From: Alphaproteobacteria bacterium
GTDB lineage: Bacteria > Pseudomonadota > Alphaproteobacteria > Caulobacterales > Caulobacteraceae
Direction: 5' to 3'
Length of the DNA stretch: 64,000 bases
Assembly: GCA_025359785.1 (NCBI GenBank)
Contig: JANYET010000055.1
Location: forward strand, 1 to 64,000
The translations under genes were made by a program, and so were the position numbers. Positions 25,115 through 34,895 of the stretch are shown piece by piece. The first letter of the stretch is position 1; each line of letters begins with the position of its first letter. The notes below the pieces were generated by a model. It made no database searches. It was not told where the DNA came from and was given only the letters and a program-made list of their open reading frames with translations.

Positions 25115-25552
25115 ATGGCCGCCGCCACGAACTCTGTGAAGACCACCGTCGATCAATTCACCGCCGCTTCGAACGTCGCCTTCAAGGACGGCGTCGAAAA
25201 GACCCTCGCCGCGCTGAACGACGCCAACGCCCATTCCAAGAAGAACCTGGAAGCCGTGGTCGCCTCGGTGACCGCCGCCACCAAGGGCGCTGAAGCCCTC
25301 GGCGCGCAGGCGATGGCCTTCTCGAAGACCTCCTTCGAGACCCAGGTCGCCGCCGCCAAGTCGCTGAGCTCGGCCAAGAGCGTGCAGGAAGTCGTCGAGC
25401 TGCAGACCGCCTTCGCCAAGTCCGCGCTGGAAACCTACATGGCCGAAATGGCCCGCATGTCCGAGACCGTTTCGGCCTCGGTGAAGGACAGCATGAAGCC
25501 GCTGAACGAGCGCGTGACCGCCATGGTCGAACGCGTTCAAGCCGCCCGCTAA
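25115..25552 (+). CDS. Phasin family protein (polyhydroxyalkanoate granule protein)
   Basis: A 145-residue, almost entirely helical, Ala/Lys/Glu-rich protein of the phasin_2 type. Phasins coat PHB granules and control their number and size. Family features are FTAASNVAFKDGVEKTLAALNDANAHSKKN, GAEALGAQAMAFSKTSFE, QEVVELQTAFAKSALETYM and a C-terminal MKPLNERVTAMVERVQAA. No PHB synthase or depolymerase is in the window. The ATG at 25115 has AGGAG seven bases upstream. Upstream TGC-rich boxes suggest PhaR control, and a strong terminator at 25606 makes it a single-gene unit. It is likely highly expressed. Confidence 0.9.
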   Translation: MAAATNSVKTTVDQFTAASNVAFKDGVEKTLAALNDANAHSKKNLEAVVASVTAATKGAEALGAQAMAFSKTSFETQVAAAKSLSSAKSVQEVVELQTAFAKSALETYMAEMARMSETVSASVKDSMKPLNERVTAMVERVQAAR

Positions 25553-25605
25553 AGACCAGTTCCCGCGTACGGCGCCCGGAGCAATCCGGGGACCGATGGG
25601 ACGAC

Positions 25606-25638
25606 AAGGCCCGGAGCAGCGATGCTCCGGGCCTTTTC
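25606..25638 (+). terminator. Rho-independent terminator after phasin gene
   Basis: A perfect 13-base stem AAGGCCCGGAGCA/TGCTCCGGGCCTT with a GCGA tetraloop, followed by TTCTC. It is the strongest hairpin in the window. Confidence 0.93.
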
Positions 25639-25687
25639 TCATGCCGACAGCTTTTCTCGCGGTGTGAGGGGCGCTAGACCGTCCGCC

Positions 25688-26149
25688 ATGTCCCAGATCG
25701 AAGACCGCCTCGCCGCCGCGGGCATCGTCCTGCCGCAGCCCAACGCCCCCGTCGCCAACTACGTCCCCTTCGTCAGGGTCGGCGAGCTGGTTCACATCTC
25801 CGGCCAGGTCTCCCTGGACGCCGCCGGCGGCATCAAGGGAATCGTCGGCGAAGACGTCGACCTGGAGACTGCGATCCGCGCGGCGAGGCTTTGCGGCCTT
25901 AGCCTGCTGGCCCAGATGAAGGCGGCCTGCGAGGGCGATCTCGACCGGGTGGTCCGGGTGGTCAAGCTGGGCGGCTTCGTTCAGTCGGGCGCCGGCTTCT
26001 TCGAGATTCCCAAGGTGATCAACGGCTGCTCCGACCTGATGGTCGAAGCGTTCGGCGACGCTGGACGCCACGCGCGGTCCGCCGTGGGCGTCTACCGCCT
26101 GCCGATGAATTTCGCCGTCGAGGTCGATGCGGTGGTGGCGATCTCATGA
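25688..26149 (+). CDS. RidA family protein (YjgF/YER057c/UK114)
   Basis: A 153-residue RidA-fold protein; members deaminate reactive enamine/imine intermediates of PLP enzymes. Seen here are VRVGELVHISGQVSLDAAGG, LLAQMKAACEGDLDRVVRVVKLGGFV and the C-terminal GRHARSAVGVYRLPMNFAVEVDAVVAIS. The catalytic Arg of RidA (in the ARSAVG segment) is present, so imine deaminase activity is plausible, although this longer subgroup is less well studied. I chose the ATG at 25688; the codons upstream overlap the phasin terminator. Its stop overlaps the ATG of the GDPD gene (ATGA), showing translational coupling. Confidence 0.88.
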   Translation: MSQIEDRLAAAGIVLPQPNAPVANYVPFVRVGELVHISGQVSLDAAGGIKGIVGEDVDLETAIRAARLCGLSLLAQMKAACEGDLDRVVRVVKLGGFVQSGAGFFEIPKVINGCSDLMVEAFGDAGRHARSAVGVYRLPMNFAVEVDAVVAIS

Positions 26150-26922
26150 CGGCCGCATCGCGGGCGGGACAGTCCAGCGAGGCCAGGTTCGGCGAGTCGT
26201 GGGTCCGGCTGTTCGCGCCGGCTATCGCCCATCGCGGCCTGTGGAGCCCAGATGGCCCGCCGGAGAACTCGCTGGGGGCCTTCCAGGCCGCCTGCGCCGC
26301 CGGCTACGGCATCGAACTCGACGTCCGGCTTTCCGCCGACGGCGAGGCCATGGTCTTCCACGACGAGGACCTGGAGCGGATGACCGGCCAGCCCGGCCGG
26401 CTTTCGGACCATACCGCCGACGATCTCGCGGCCCTGCGCCTGAAAGGCTCGGACGAGCGCATCCCGACCCTTCTGGAAACGCTCGCCCTGGTCGGCCATC
26501 GGGCCATGGTCCATGTCGAGCTGAAGACGCCATATGGTCGCGTTGGCCCGCTCGAACAGCGGGTTCACGAGGTGATCATCGACCACAATGGCCCGATCTG
26601 CGTCATCGGCTTCAACCCCTATTCTCATGCCTGGTTCGCCGAACGGTTCCCCGGCGTGCTGCGCGGTCTCGACAGCTATTCCTACAAGGGCGCCGAGCAT
26701 ATGGAGCCCGATCAGCGGGCGAGCTTCGCGCGCCTGGAGCACGTCTCGATCGCCAAGCCGCACTTCCTGGCGCTCGGCCTCGACATGTTGCCCAGCCACA
26801 CGGCCAGCGGCTACCGCATCGAGGGCCTGCCGATCGTCGCCTGGACGGTGCGCAAGCCGGAGCAGTGGGCGGCTATCCGCGACGACTGCGACAACCTGAT
26901 CTTCGAGGGCTTCCGGCCTTAA
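26146..26922 (+). CDS. Glycerophosphodiester phosphodiesterase family protein
   Basis: A 258-residue GDPD TIM-barrel enzyme, predicted to split glycerophosphodiesters into glycerol-3-phosphate and an alcohol. The catalytic and metal residues are visible: APAIAHRGLW with the HRG motif, GPPENSLGAFQAA with the ENS motif, GIELDVRLSADGEAMVFHDEDLERMTG with the E.D and HD motifs, and HVELKTPYG. It has no signal peptide, so it should act in the cytoplasm, unlike periplasmic GlpQ. Coupled to the RidA gene by a 4-base overlap, and the next gene begins immediately at its stop. The C-terminal IVAWTVRKPEQW resembles the usual WTVN segment. Confidence 0.92.
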   Translation: MTAASRAGQSSEARFGESWVRLFAPAIAHRGLWSPDGPPENSLGAFQAACAAGYGIELDVRLSADGEAMVFHDEDLERMTGQPGRLSDHTADDLAALRLKGSDERIPTLLETLALVGHRAMVHVELKTPYGRVGPLEQRVHEVIIDHNGPICVIGFNPYSHAWFAERFPGVLRGLDSYSYKGAEHMEPDQRASFARLEHVSIAKPHFLALGLDMLPSHTASGYRIEGLPIVAWTVRKPEQWAAIRDDCDNLIFEGFRP

Positions 26923-28110
26923 ATGCCAACGGGTGGGACCTTGAAGCCGGCGGTAAGAGTGTGCCGCCGCGTGTCGGAAATCGGCCGCGAGGCCTGGGAC
27001 GCCTGCGCGCGCAACCCGGCCTATGCCGGCAACCCGTTCATTCGCTACGACTTCCTGCACGCCGCCGAAGAGGCGCACTGCGCCACCGAGCGCACTGGTT
27101 GGGGCCCGCAGCACCTGGCCATCGACGACGAGCAGGGCCGGGTGGCGGCCGTCATGCCGCTCTACCTGAAGTCCCACAGCCAGGGGGAATACATCTTCGA
27201 CCACGCCTGGGCCGACGCCTATGAGCGGGCCGGGGGCAGCTACTACCCGAAGCTGCTGTCGGCCGCGCCGTTCACGCCGGCCACCGGCGCGCGGCTGCTG
27301 GCCCGGCCGGACGTGGATGCGGACGAGGCCCGACGCCTGCTGCTGGGTGGCGCGCTGACGCTCTGCGAGCGCTATGGCGCGTCCTCCTTCCACGTGAATT
27401 TCCCGACCGAGGACGAGTGGCGCTGGATGGGCGAGCAGGGGCTCGCGCTACGCGAAGGCCAGCAGTATCACTGGGAAAACCGGGGCTACGCGACCTTCGA
27501 CGACTTCCTGGCGGCGCTCTCCTCGGGCCGGCGCAAGACGATCCGACGCGAACGCCGCGACGCCGTCCACGGGCTGGAAATCCTCTGCCTCACCGGCGCG
27601 GACATCACAGAGGACCATTGGGACGCCTTCTTCGGCTTCTACATGGACACCGGCTCGCGAAAATGGGGCCAGCCCTATCTGAGCCGGCCGTTCTTCTCCC
27701 TGCTCGGCGAGCGGATGGCCGACCGCGTGCTGCTGATCATGGCCCGCAAAGCCAATGACGCTTCGGGCCGCTGGATCGCCGGCGCGCTCAACCTGATCGG
27801 CGACGACTGCCTCTATGGTCGAAACTGGGGCTGCGTCGAGGACGTGCCGTTCCTGCATTTCGAGCTCTGCTACTACCAGGCCATAGAATGGGCGATTCAG
27901 CGGGGCCTGGCCTGCGTCGAGGCCGGCGCGCAGGGCCAGCACAAGATCGCCCGCGGCTATCTGCCCAGGCCCGTCTATTCCGCCCACTACATCGCCGACC
28001 CGGCGCTGCGCGGCCCGGTCGAGCGCTTCGTCGCCCAGGAACGCGAGGGCGTGGAGCACGAGATGGAATGGCTGGCGGAGGAATATTCGCCGTTTCGGCA
28101 GGACGGCTAG
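26923..28110 (+). CDS. GNAT family N-acetyltransferase (FemAB-like, DUF482/COG3146)
   Basis: A 395-residue protein of the FemAB-like group once called DUF482, annotated as peptidoglycan-related acyltransferases. The stretches YAGNPFIRYDFLHAAEEAHCA, YIFDHAWADAYERAGGSYYPKL, SSFHVNFPTEDEW, QYHWENRGYATFDDFLAALSSGRRKTIRRERR and GRNWGCVEDVPFLHFELCYYQAIEWAI are strongly typical. The actual acceptor is not established for the family. It starts directly after the GDPD stop, so RidA, GDPD and this gene form one operon. Its last four bases overlap the convergent DUF4287 gene. Confidence 0.88.
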   Translation: MPTGGTLKPAVRVCRRVSEIGREAWDACARNPAYAGNPFIRYDFLHAAEEAHCATERTGWGPQHLAIDDEQGRVAAVMPLYLKSHSQGEYIFDHAWADAYERAGGSYYPKLLSAAPFTPATGARLLARPDVDADEARRLLLGGALTLCERYGASSFHVNFPTEDEWRWMGEQGLALREGQQYHWENRGYATFDDFLAALSSGRRKTIRRERRDAVHGLEILCLTGADITEDHWDAFFGFYMDTGSRKWGQPYLSRPFFSLLGERMADRVLLIMARKANDASGRWIAGALNLIGDDCLYGRNWGCVEDVPFLHFELCYYQAIEWAIQRGLACVEAGAQGQHKIARGYLPRPVYSAHYIADPALRGPVERFVAQEREGVEHEMEWLAEEYSPFRQDG

Positions 28111-28706
28111 GACCGCGCCCAGGCCTGCTTCAGCAAGGCCGTCGCTGACGTGTCCACCGCGCCCGGGCTCGCGAGGAGCAACTTGGCCTTCAGGCGTTCG
28201 GACCACGCCTCATGCTTCGGGGCCTCGAGGCGTGGATCGGCGTCCGTCGTCAGGGCCAGACCGAGCGAGGCCTTGCCGCCCTTGATCGGTTTGATGGAGG
28301 CGAACTGGAACTCGCGGGAGAAGGCCGTGAACTGCTTGCGCTGTCCCACGATGGCGTCGGGCAGCCCGATGGCGGCGGCCTGCACCGCGTCGAGGATGGC
28401 GCGCGACTGCGGGTCGGTCCAAAGGGCGTCGCGCAGCGCGTCGGCGTCTTGCCAGCCGCCGGTCTCGGACGGGAAGGCGACCGACAGCACGTGCATGGCG
28501 CGGTTCTGCAGCAGGCCGTGGTTCGCCTTGAACCAGGCGGCCTGGGCGCGGGACTTGGTTTCCGGACAGGTCTTGGCGATCGCGACCCATTCTTCCAGGG
28601 TCTTGCCGGTGTCGCGCTCCAGGCTCGTCTGCACCGAGGCGAACCATTTTTGCTGGCGGGGCGACAGCCCGCTGGGCGGGGCGATTGTCTTGGTGTCCGC
28701 GGTCAT
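28107..28706 (-). CDS. DUF4287 domain-containing protein
   Basis: A 199-residue protein. Its N-terminal half carries DUF4287 (SPRQQKWFASVQTSLERDTGKTLEEWVAIAKTCP, AAWFKANHGLLQNRAMHVLS). The second half (LRDALWTDPQSRAILDAVQAA, REFQFASIKPIKGGKASLGLAL, WSERLKAKLLLASPGAVDTSATALL) resembles the DUF5655-type partner domain often fused to it. Function is unknown. It has no signal peptide or membrane span. It runs convergent to the acyltransferase gene with a 4-base tail overlap and divergent from the HIT gene. Confidence 0.82.
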   Translation of the reverse strand: MTADTKTIAPPSGLSPRQQKWFASVQTSLERDTGKTLEEWVAIAKTCPETKSRAQAAWFKANHGLLQNRAMHVLSVAFPSETGGWQDADALRDALWTDPQSRAILDAVQAAAIGLPDAIVGQRKQFTAFSREFQFASIKPIKGGKASLGLALTTDADPRLEAPKHEAWSERLKAKLLLASPGAVDTSATALLKQAWARS

Positions 28707-28761
28707 CGTTCCAACCTTCAGAGCGATTTGCTAGGACCCTAGGCGACTAGGGAGCACGGCG

Positions 28762-29199
28762 ATGAGTTTGGACGGGACCTACGACGACGGCAACATCTTC
28801 GCCAAGATCCTGCGGGGTGAGATGCCCGCCGCCAAGGTGTTCGAGGACGATCACGTCCTGGCCTTCATGGACGTCTTTCCGCAGGCGCGCGGCCACACCC
28901 TGGTGATCCCCAAGCACTCGGCGGCGCGCAACCTGCTGGACGAAGATCCGGCGGTGCTGGCCAAGCTGATCCTGGGCGTCCAGCGCGTGGCCCGCGCGGT
29001 CCGCGCGGCGTTGAAGCCCGACGGTCTGGTGATCACCCAGTTCAACGGCGCCGTGGCCGGTCAGACCGTCTTCCACCTGCACTTTCACATCATCCCGCGC
29101 TGGGACGGCGTCGCGCTCGGCCGCCACGCTGAAGGCGGCATGGCTGATCCGGTTGAGTTGAAGGCGCTGGCTGAACAGATCGCGGCGAAGATCAGTTAA
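28762..29199 (+). CDS. HIT family (histidine triad) protein
   Basis: A 145-residue histidine triad nucleotide-binding protein, a purine nucleotide phosphoramidase/hydrolase of the Hint type. The N-terminal NIFAKILRGEMPAAKVFEDDHVLAFMDVFPQARGHTLVIPK block is canonical, and the active-site triad appears as FHLHFHIIPRW (HxHxH) at about residues 108-118. The ATG at 28762 sits in a short gap with the divergent DUF4287 gene. It is convergent with clpA; the gap holds a degenerate hairpin repeat that may end transcription. Confidence 0.94.
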   Translation: MSLDGTYDDGNIFAKILRGEMPAAKVFEDDHVLAFMDVFPQARGHTLVIPKHSAARNLLDEDPAVLAKLILGVQRVARAVRAALKPDGLVITQFNGAVAGQTVFHLHFHIIPRWDGVALGRHAEGGMADPVELKALAEQIAAKIS

Positions 29200-29203
29200 G
29201 CGT

Positions 29204-29243
29204 CTCCCTCCCACCACTGCTGTCGCAATGGGGGAGGTAAGAG
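29204..29243. repeat. Degenerate REP-like hairpin between HIT and clpA genes
   Basis: CTCCCTCCCAC and GGGGGAGG arms, with the GGGGGAGGTAAG end identical to that of the hairpin at 5637-5668. It lies between two convergent stops, so it may also act as a terminator. Confidence 0.45.
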
Positions 29244-29248
29244 CGTTT

Positions 29249-31582
<2,334 letters not shown>

Positions 31583-31588
31583 AGGCCG

Positions 31589-31918
31589 TTAATCCTTCTC
31601 CATGGTGCACTGCAGCGGGTGTTGGTGCCGCCGCGCCGTATCAACAACCTGGGCCACTTTTGTTTCCGCCACCTCGTAGGTGAATACTCCGCAGACCCCG
31701 ACGCCGTGTTGATGGACATGGAGCATTATGCGAGTCGCATCTTCGCGCGACTTATTGAAGAATTGCTCAAGCACATAGACGACGAATTCCATTGGCGTGT
31801 AGTCGTCGTTTAAGATCAGCACCCGATACATCGAGGGCTTCTGTGTCTTGGGCTTTGTCTGAGTGACCACTGCCGACCGAATGCCGGTATCCTGGTCCCC
31901 CATTTTTCGGTCGGCCAT
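31589..31918 (-). CDS. clpS: ClpS adaptor for N-end-rule degradation by ClpAP
   Basis: A 109-residue ClpS. The N-terminal 25 residues are flexible and basic (the part that enters the ClpA pore). The core shows [58 protein letters not shown]. The NDD motif and the Met and His of the hydrophobic binding pocket for Phe, Leu, Tyr or Trp N-termini are all present. Operonic with clpA, 6 bases before its start. The promoter should lie in the 150-base gap 31919-32068 upstream, where I see no clear boxes. Confidence 0.96.
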   Translation of the reverse strand: MADRKMGDQDTGIRSAVVTQTKPKTQKPSMYRVLILNDDYTPMEFVVYVLEQFFNKSREDATRIMLHVHQHGVGVCGVFTYEVAETKVAQVVDTARRHQHPLQCTMEKD

Positions 31919-32068
31919 TTAATCGATCTCCTGCCGGCGCTGCCGCCTCGCCGCCGTTCGATTAGATATGCAAACGCAATCCATTTGGAAGGGTCGAATC
32001 GTCACGCCGGCCAGTGAAACCGTCATGCGACGCCACATTCCTCGATACCAGGGTCCTATTTACCCGCC

Positions 32069-33352
32069 TCAGTCGGGTTTTGACGCGCCCTTTGCCCGGA
32101 AAATACGCCCCGAAGTCACCGCGTCGGCGCCGAACCGGGCGCGGATAGCGTCCAGAGTCTTTTCGCCGGCCAGCGCCTTGCGCTCCTCGCCCGCGAAGAA
32201 ATCGTCTTCCACGGCGCCGGCCTCCACTAGGTCGGCCATGCCGATGCCGATCAGGCGGTAGGGGCGGCCGGTGGCTTCCTTGGCCAGCAGCTCGCGGCCC
32301 ACGGCGAACAGGGTCTTGGCGGTCTGGGTGGGCACCGCGATGGTGCGCCGTCGCGTCAGGATTTTGAAGTCGGTGGTCCGGAGCTTCAGGGTCACGACCC
32401 GGCCCGCCAGTCCGTCGCCGCGGGCGTGGCGCGCGACCTTCTCGGCCAGCTCGGCCAGCACGTCCTCGAGATCGGCGAGCGCGCTCAGATCTTCGTTGAA
32501 GGTGGTCTCGGCGCTGATGCCCTTACGCTCCTCGCTGGGGTTCACCGCCCGGCTGTCCTCGCCGCGCGACAGGCGGGCGAGCCGCAGGCCTTGGGTCCCG
32601 AACCGCTCGGCCAGGTCCTTGACGTCGGAGCGGGCCAGGTCGCCGACCGTGCGCAGCCCCGCCTTTTCCAGGCTCGCGACCATGGCTGGCCCGACGCCCG
32701 GCAGGATCCCAACCGGCTTCGGGGCCAGGAAAGCCTGGGCCTCCGCGCCGATCACCGAAAAGCCACGCGGCTTGTCGAGGTCCGAGGCGATCTTGGCGAG
32801 GAACTTGTTGGACGCCAGACCAATGGAGACCGTCAGTCCCGTCTCGGCTTCGATCCGCGCCTGCAGCCGGGCCAGCGCGATCGCCGGCGGCGCGCCATGC
32901 AGCCGCTCGGTGCCCGAAAGGTCCATCCAGGCCTCGTCCAGCGACAGGTTCTGAATGAGCGGCGTCAGCGTGCCGGCCATGCCGAGGATCTGTTGACTCG
33001 CGGCCCGGTACTTCGCGAAGTCCGGCTTGATGACCACCGCCTCGGGGCAGAGCTTCAGCGCCTTGAACATCGGCATGGCCGAGCGCACGCCCTTGATCCG
33101 GGCGATGTAGCAGCAGGTGGTCACCACGCCGCGCCGGCCGCCGCCGACGATCACCGCCTGATCGCGAAGCTCCGGCCGGTCGCGCTTCTCCACCGAGGCA
33201 TAGAAGGCGTCGCAGTCCATGTGGGCGATGGCGAGGCTGGCCAGGTCCTCGTGCGCCACGATCCGCGGACTGCCGCACTTTGGGCAACGGCGGACCGCCT
33301 CGACGCCGCGCCAGAAGCAGTCGCGGCAGAAGGCCTTCATGGGGGCGGCCAT
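32069..33352 (-). CDS. dinB: DNA polymerase IV (Y-family) with N-terminal zinc-ribbon
   Basis: A 427-residue translesion polymerase. The alphaproteobacterial form carries an extra N-terminal zinc-ribbon-like head: Cys9, Cys12, Cys23 and Cys26 (CRDC and CPKC). The palm has HMDCDAFYASVE with the catalytic Asp46/Asp48, then QNLSLDEAWMDLSGTERL with the second acidic pair. The finger, thumb (VGILPGVGPAMVASLEKAGL) and little-finger domains are complete. A C-terminal beta-clamp binding motif is not obvious. Its N-terminus overlaps the ROK kinase gene by 16 bases. No LexA site is visible because that overlap leaves no room; any SOS control would lie before the kinase gene. Confidence 0.93.
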   Translation of the reverse strand: MAAPMKAFCRDCFWRGVEAVRRCPKCGSPRIVAHEDLASLAIAHMDCDAFYASVEKRDRPELRDQAVIVGGGRRGVVTTCCYIARIKGVRSAMPMFKALKLCPEAVVIKPDFAKYRAASQQILGMAGTLTPLIQNLSLDEAWMDLSGTERLHGAPPAIALARLQARIEAETGLTVSIGLASNKFLAKIASDLDKPRGFSVIGAEAQAFLAPKPVGILPGVGPAMVASLEKAGLRTVGDLARSDVKDLAERFGTQGLRLARLSRGEDSRAVNPSEERKGISAETTFNEDLSALADLEDVLAELAEKVARHARGDGLAGRVVTLKLRTTDFKILTRRRTIAVPTQTAKTLFAVGRELLAKEATGRPYRLIGIGMADLVEAGAVEDDFFAGEERKALAGEKTLDAIRARFGADAVTSGRIFRAKGASKPD

Positions 33353-34242
33353 AGCCAGGCCGCGCCGCGCACGCCGGACGAGTCGCCATGCATGGCCTTG
33401 CGCACCGGCGTCGCGAAGACGTCGGAGAACGTGTAGCTGCCGATGGCGGCGGGCAGGCCGGGGTAGAGCGCCTCGACGTTCGACATGCCGCCGCCGAGCA
33501 CGATCACATCGGGGTCGAGGATGTCGGCGATCACCGCCAGGCCGCGCGCCAGCCGGTCAGCGTAGTCGGCCAGAGAGGCCGCCGCCGCGGGCTCCCCGCG
33601 CTCGGCGGCCTGAACGATGCTCGGCGCGTCCTCGCCGGTCCCGTGCGCCCGGGCGAAGCCAGGTCCGGAAATCCAGTTCTCCAGGCAGTTCAGCCGGCCG
33701 CAGAAGCAGTCCGGTCCCGGCAGCTCCTCGGGCCTGGGCCAGGGCAGGGGCGTGTGGCCCCACTCACCGGCGATGCCGTTGTGGCCGGCCAGCACCTGAC
33801 GGCCCACCGTCACGCCCGCGCCGCAGCCAGTGCCGATGATCACGCCGAAGACCACATGGCTGTCCGCGCCCGCGCCGTCCGACGCTTCCGACAGCGCGAA
33901 GCAGTTGGCGTCGTTGGCGAGCCTGACCGGCCGGCCCAGCACGCGCTCCAGGTCGGCCTGCAGCGGCTTTTCGTTCAGGTGGGTGGTGTTGGCGTTGCGG
34001 ATCAGGCCCGTGGCGGGCGAGGGGGAGCCCGGGATACCGATGCCGATGCTGGCGACGCCATGCCTCGAAGGGGCGACGCCAGCCTGCCGCTCGGCGTCCG
34101 CGATCAGGTCGCGCACCACCTCCAGGCTGGCCTCATAGGTCCCTGGAGAAGGGCTTCGGACACGGGCCTGGAACCGGCCCTGGCCATCCAGCGCCGCCGC
34201 CTCGATCTTGGTGCCGCCGAAGTCAACGCCGATCCGGATCAT
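33337..34242 (-). CDS. ROK family sugar kinase (fructokinase / N-acetylglucosamine kinase-like)
   Basis: A 301-residue ATP-dependent sugar kinase of the ROK family. Seen are the phosphate-binding MIRIGVDFGGTKIEAAALD, the sugar-contact LIRNANTTHLNEKPL, RLANDANCFALSEA with the catalytic Asp, the IGTGCGAGV loop, and the ROK zinc motif GEWGHTPLPW with CFCGRLNCLENWISGPGF. These match fructokinase Mak and GlcNAc kinase NagK; the substrate cannot be decided here. It lies upstream of and overlaps dinB on the same strand, but the two probably share no function. Confidence 0.9.
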   Translation of the reverse strand: MIRIGVDFGGTKIEAAALDGQGRFQARVRSPSPGTYEASLEVVRDLIADAERQAGVAPSRHGVASIGIGIPGSPSPATGLIRNANTTHLNEKPLQADLERVLGRPVRLANDANCFALSEASDGAGADSHVVFGVIIGTGCGAGVTVGRQVLAGHNGIAGEWGHTPLPWPRPEELPGPDCFCGRLNCLENWISGPGFARAHGTGEDAPSIVQAAERGEPAAAASLADYADRLARGLAVIADILDPDVIVLGGGMSNVEALYPGLPAAIGSYTFSDVFATPVRKAMHGDSSGVRGAAWLWPPP

Positions 34243-34292
34243 CGGCGCACCTTAGCCGCCGTTGGCGGTGGCGCGAAGGCGACCCGGCTGTT

Positions 34293-34769
34293 CTATCCCG
34301 GAGCGTCGGGGACGCCGGCCTTGCCGAGGTTGATCTTGGGGATGGCGGCCCGAAAGGCGCCGCCGCTTTTGACCTTGTCCCGCGCCAGATCAGCCCAGGC
34401 GGCCGCGAAGGCCGGCGGCGTCTTTGGCGCGCTCGCCGTCCGGGCGAAGGAAACCGACCGGTCCTTCAGCGCGGTCCCCAGTTGCACCCAGAGCTCCAGG
34501 TCCTCTGTCGGCGGTTCGCGGGCCGCCATCCGCTGGGGCGCGGCGACCACCAGCGGGCTGGCGCTGCGCACCTCGACGGTAACGCGGGCGGGCGCGGCCT
34601 TCAGCGCCTCCACCAGCCCCGCCAGCGCGACCCGTTCGGGGGAGGCCGTACGCTCGCCGCCCGCGGCGCCCAGCAAGGCGCGGCCCTCGGCCAGCACATA
34701 GGCCCAGCCGCCACTGCGGAAGGCCGGATTGTGGGTGGTTTCGATCCAGATTCGGATGATGTCGGACAT
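34293..34769 (-). CDS. RNase HI-like fold protein without catalytic residues (hypothetical)
   Basis: A 158-residue protein. The first 95 residues follow the strand and helix order of RNase HI: RIWIETTHNPAFRSGGWAYVLAEGRALLGAAGG, then ERVALAGLVEALKAAPARVTVEVRSASPLVV. Where RNase HI has its metal-binding Asp, Glu and Asp (the DGS, MEL and TDS motifs), this protein has ETT, VAL and VRS. The site looks lost. The C-terminal 60 residues (KDRSVSFARTASAP onward) are Ala/Lys-rich and not RNase H-like. It may be a nucleic-acid-binding pseudo-enzyme. It runs divergent from cbs and lies upstream of the ROK kinase, 50 bases away. Confidence 0.6.
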   Translation of the reverse strand: MSDIIRIWIETTHNPAFRSGGWAYVLAEGRALLGAAGGERTASPERVALAGLVEALKAAPARVTVEVRSASPLVVAAPQRMAAREPPTEDLELWVQLGTALKDRSVSFARTASAPKTPPAFAAAWADLARDKVKSGGAFRAAIPKINLGKAGVPDAPG

Positions 34770-34895
34770 GGGCTTGCCCTATCACCCCCGGCACGGCGCG
34801 CGATAGTCGCCAGACTTATGCATCGGCGGGCAAGGATGTTGCGTTACGCTCAGGTGGGGTACTGTCCGACCATGCCTCAGGGAGTCGACCGAGCC

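Noticed and set aside
31968..32261. Plus-strand frame between clpS and dinB
   Set aside because: Most of it is antisense to the dinB 3' end and the remaining part has no ribosome site or family likeness.
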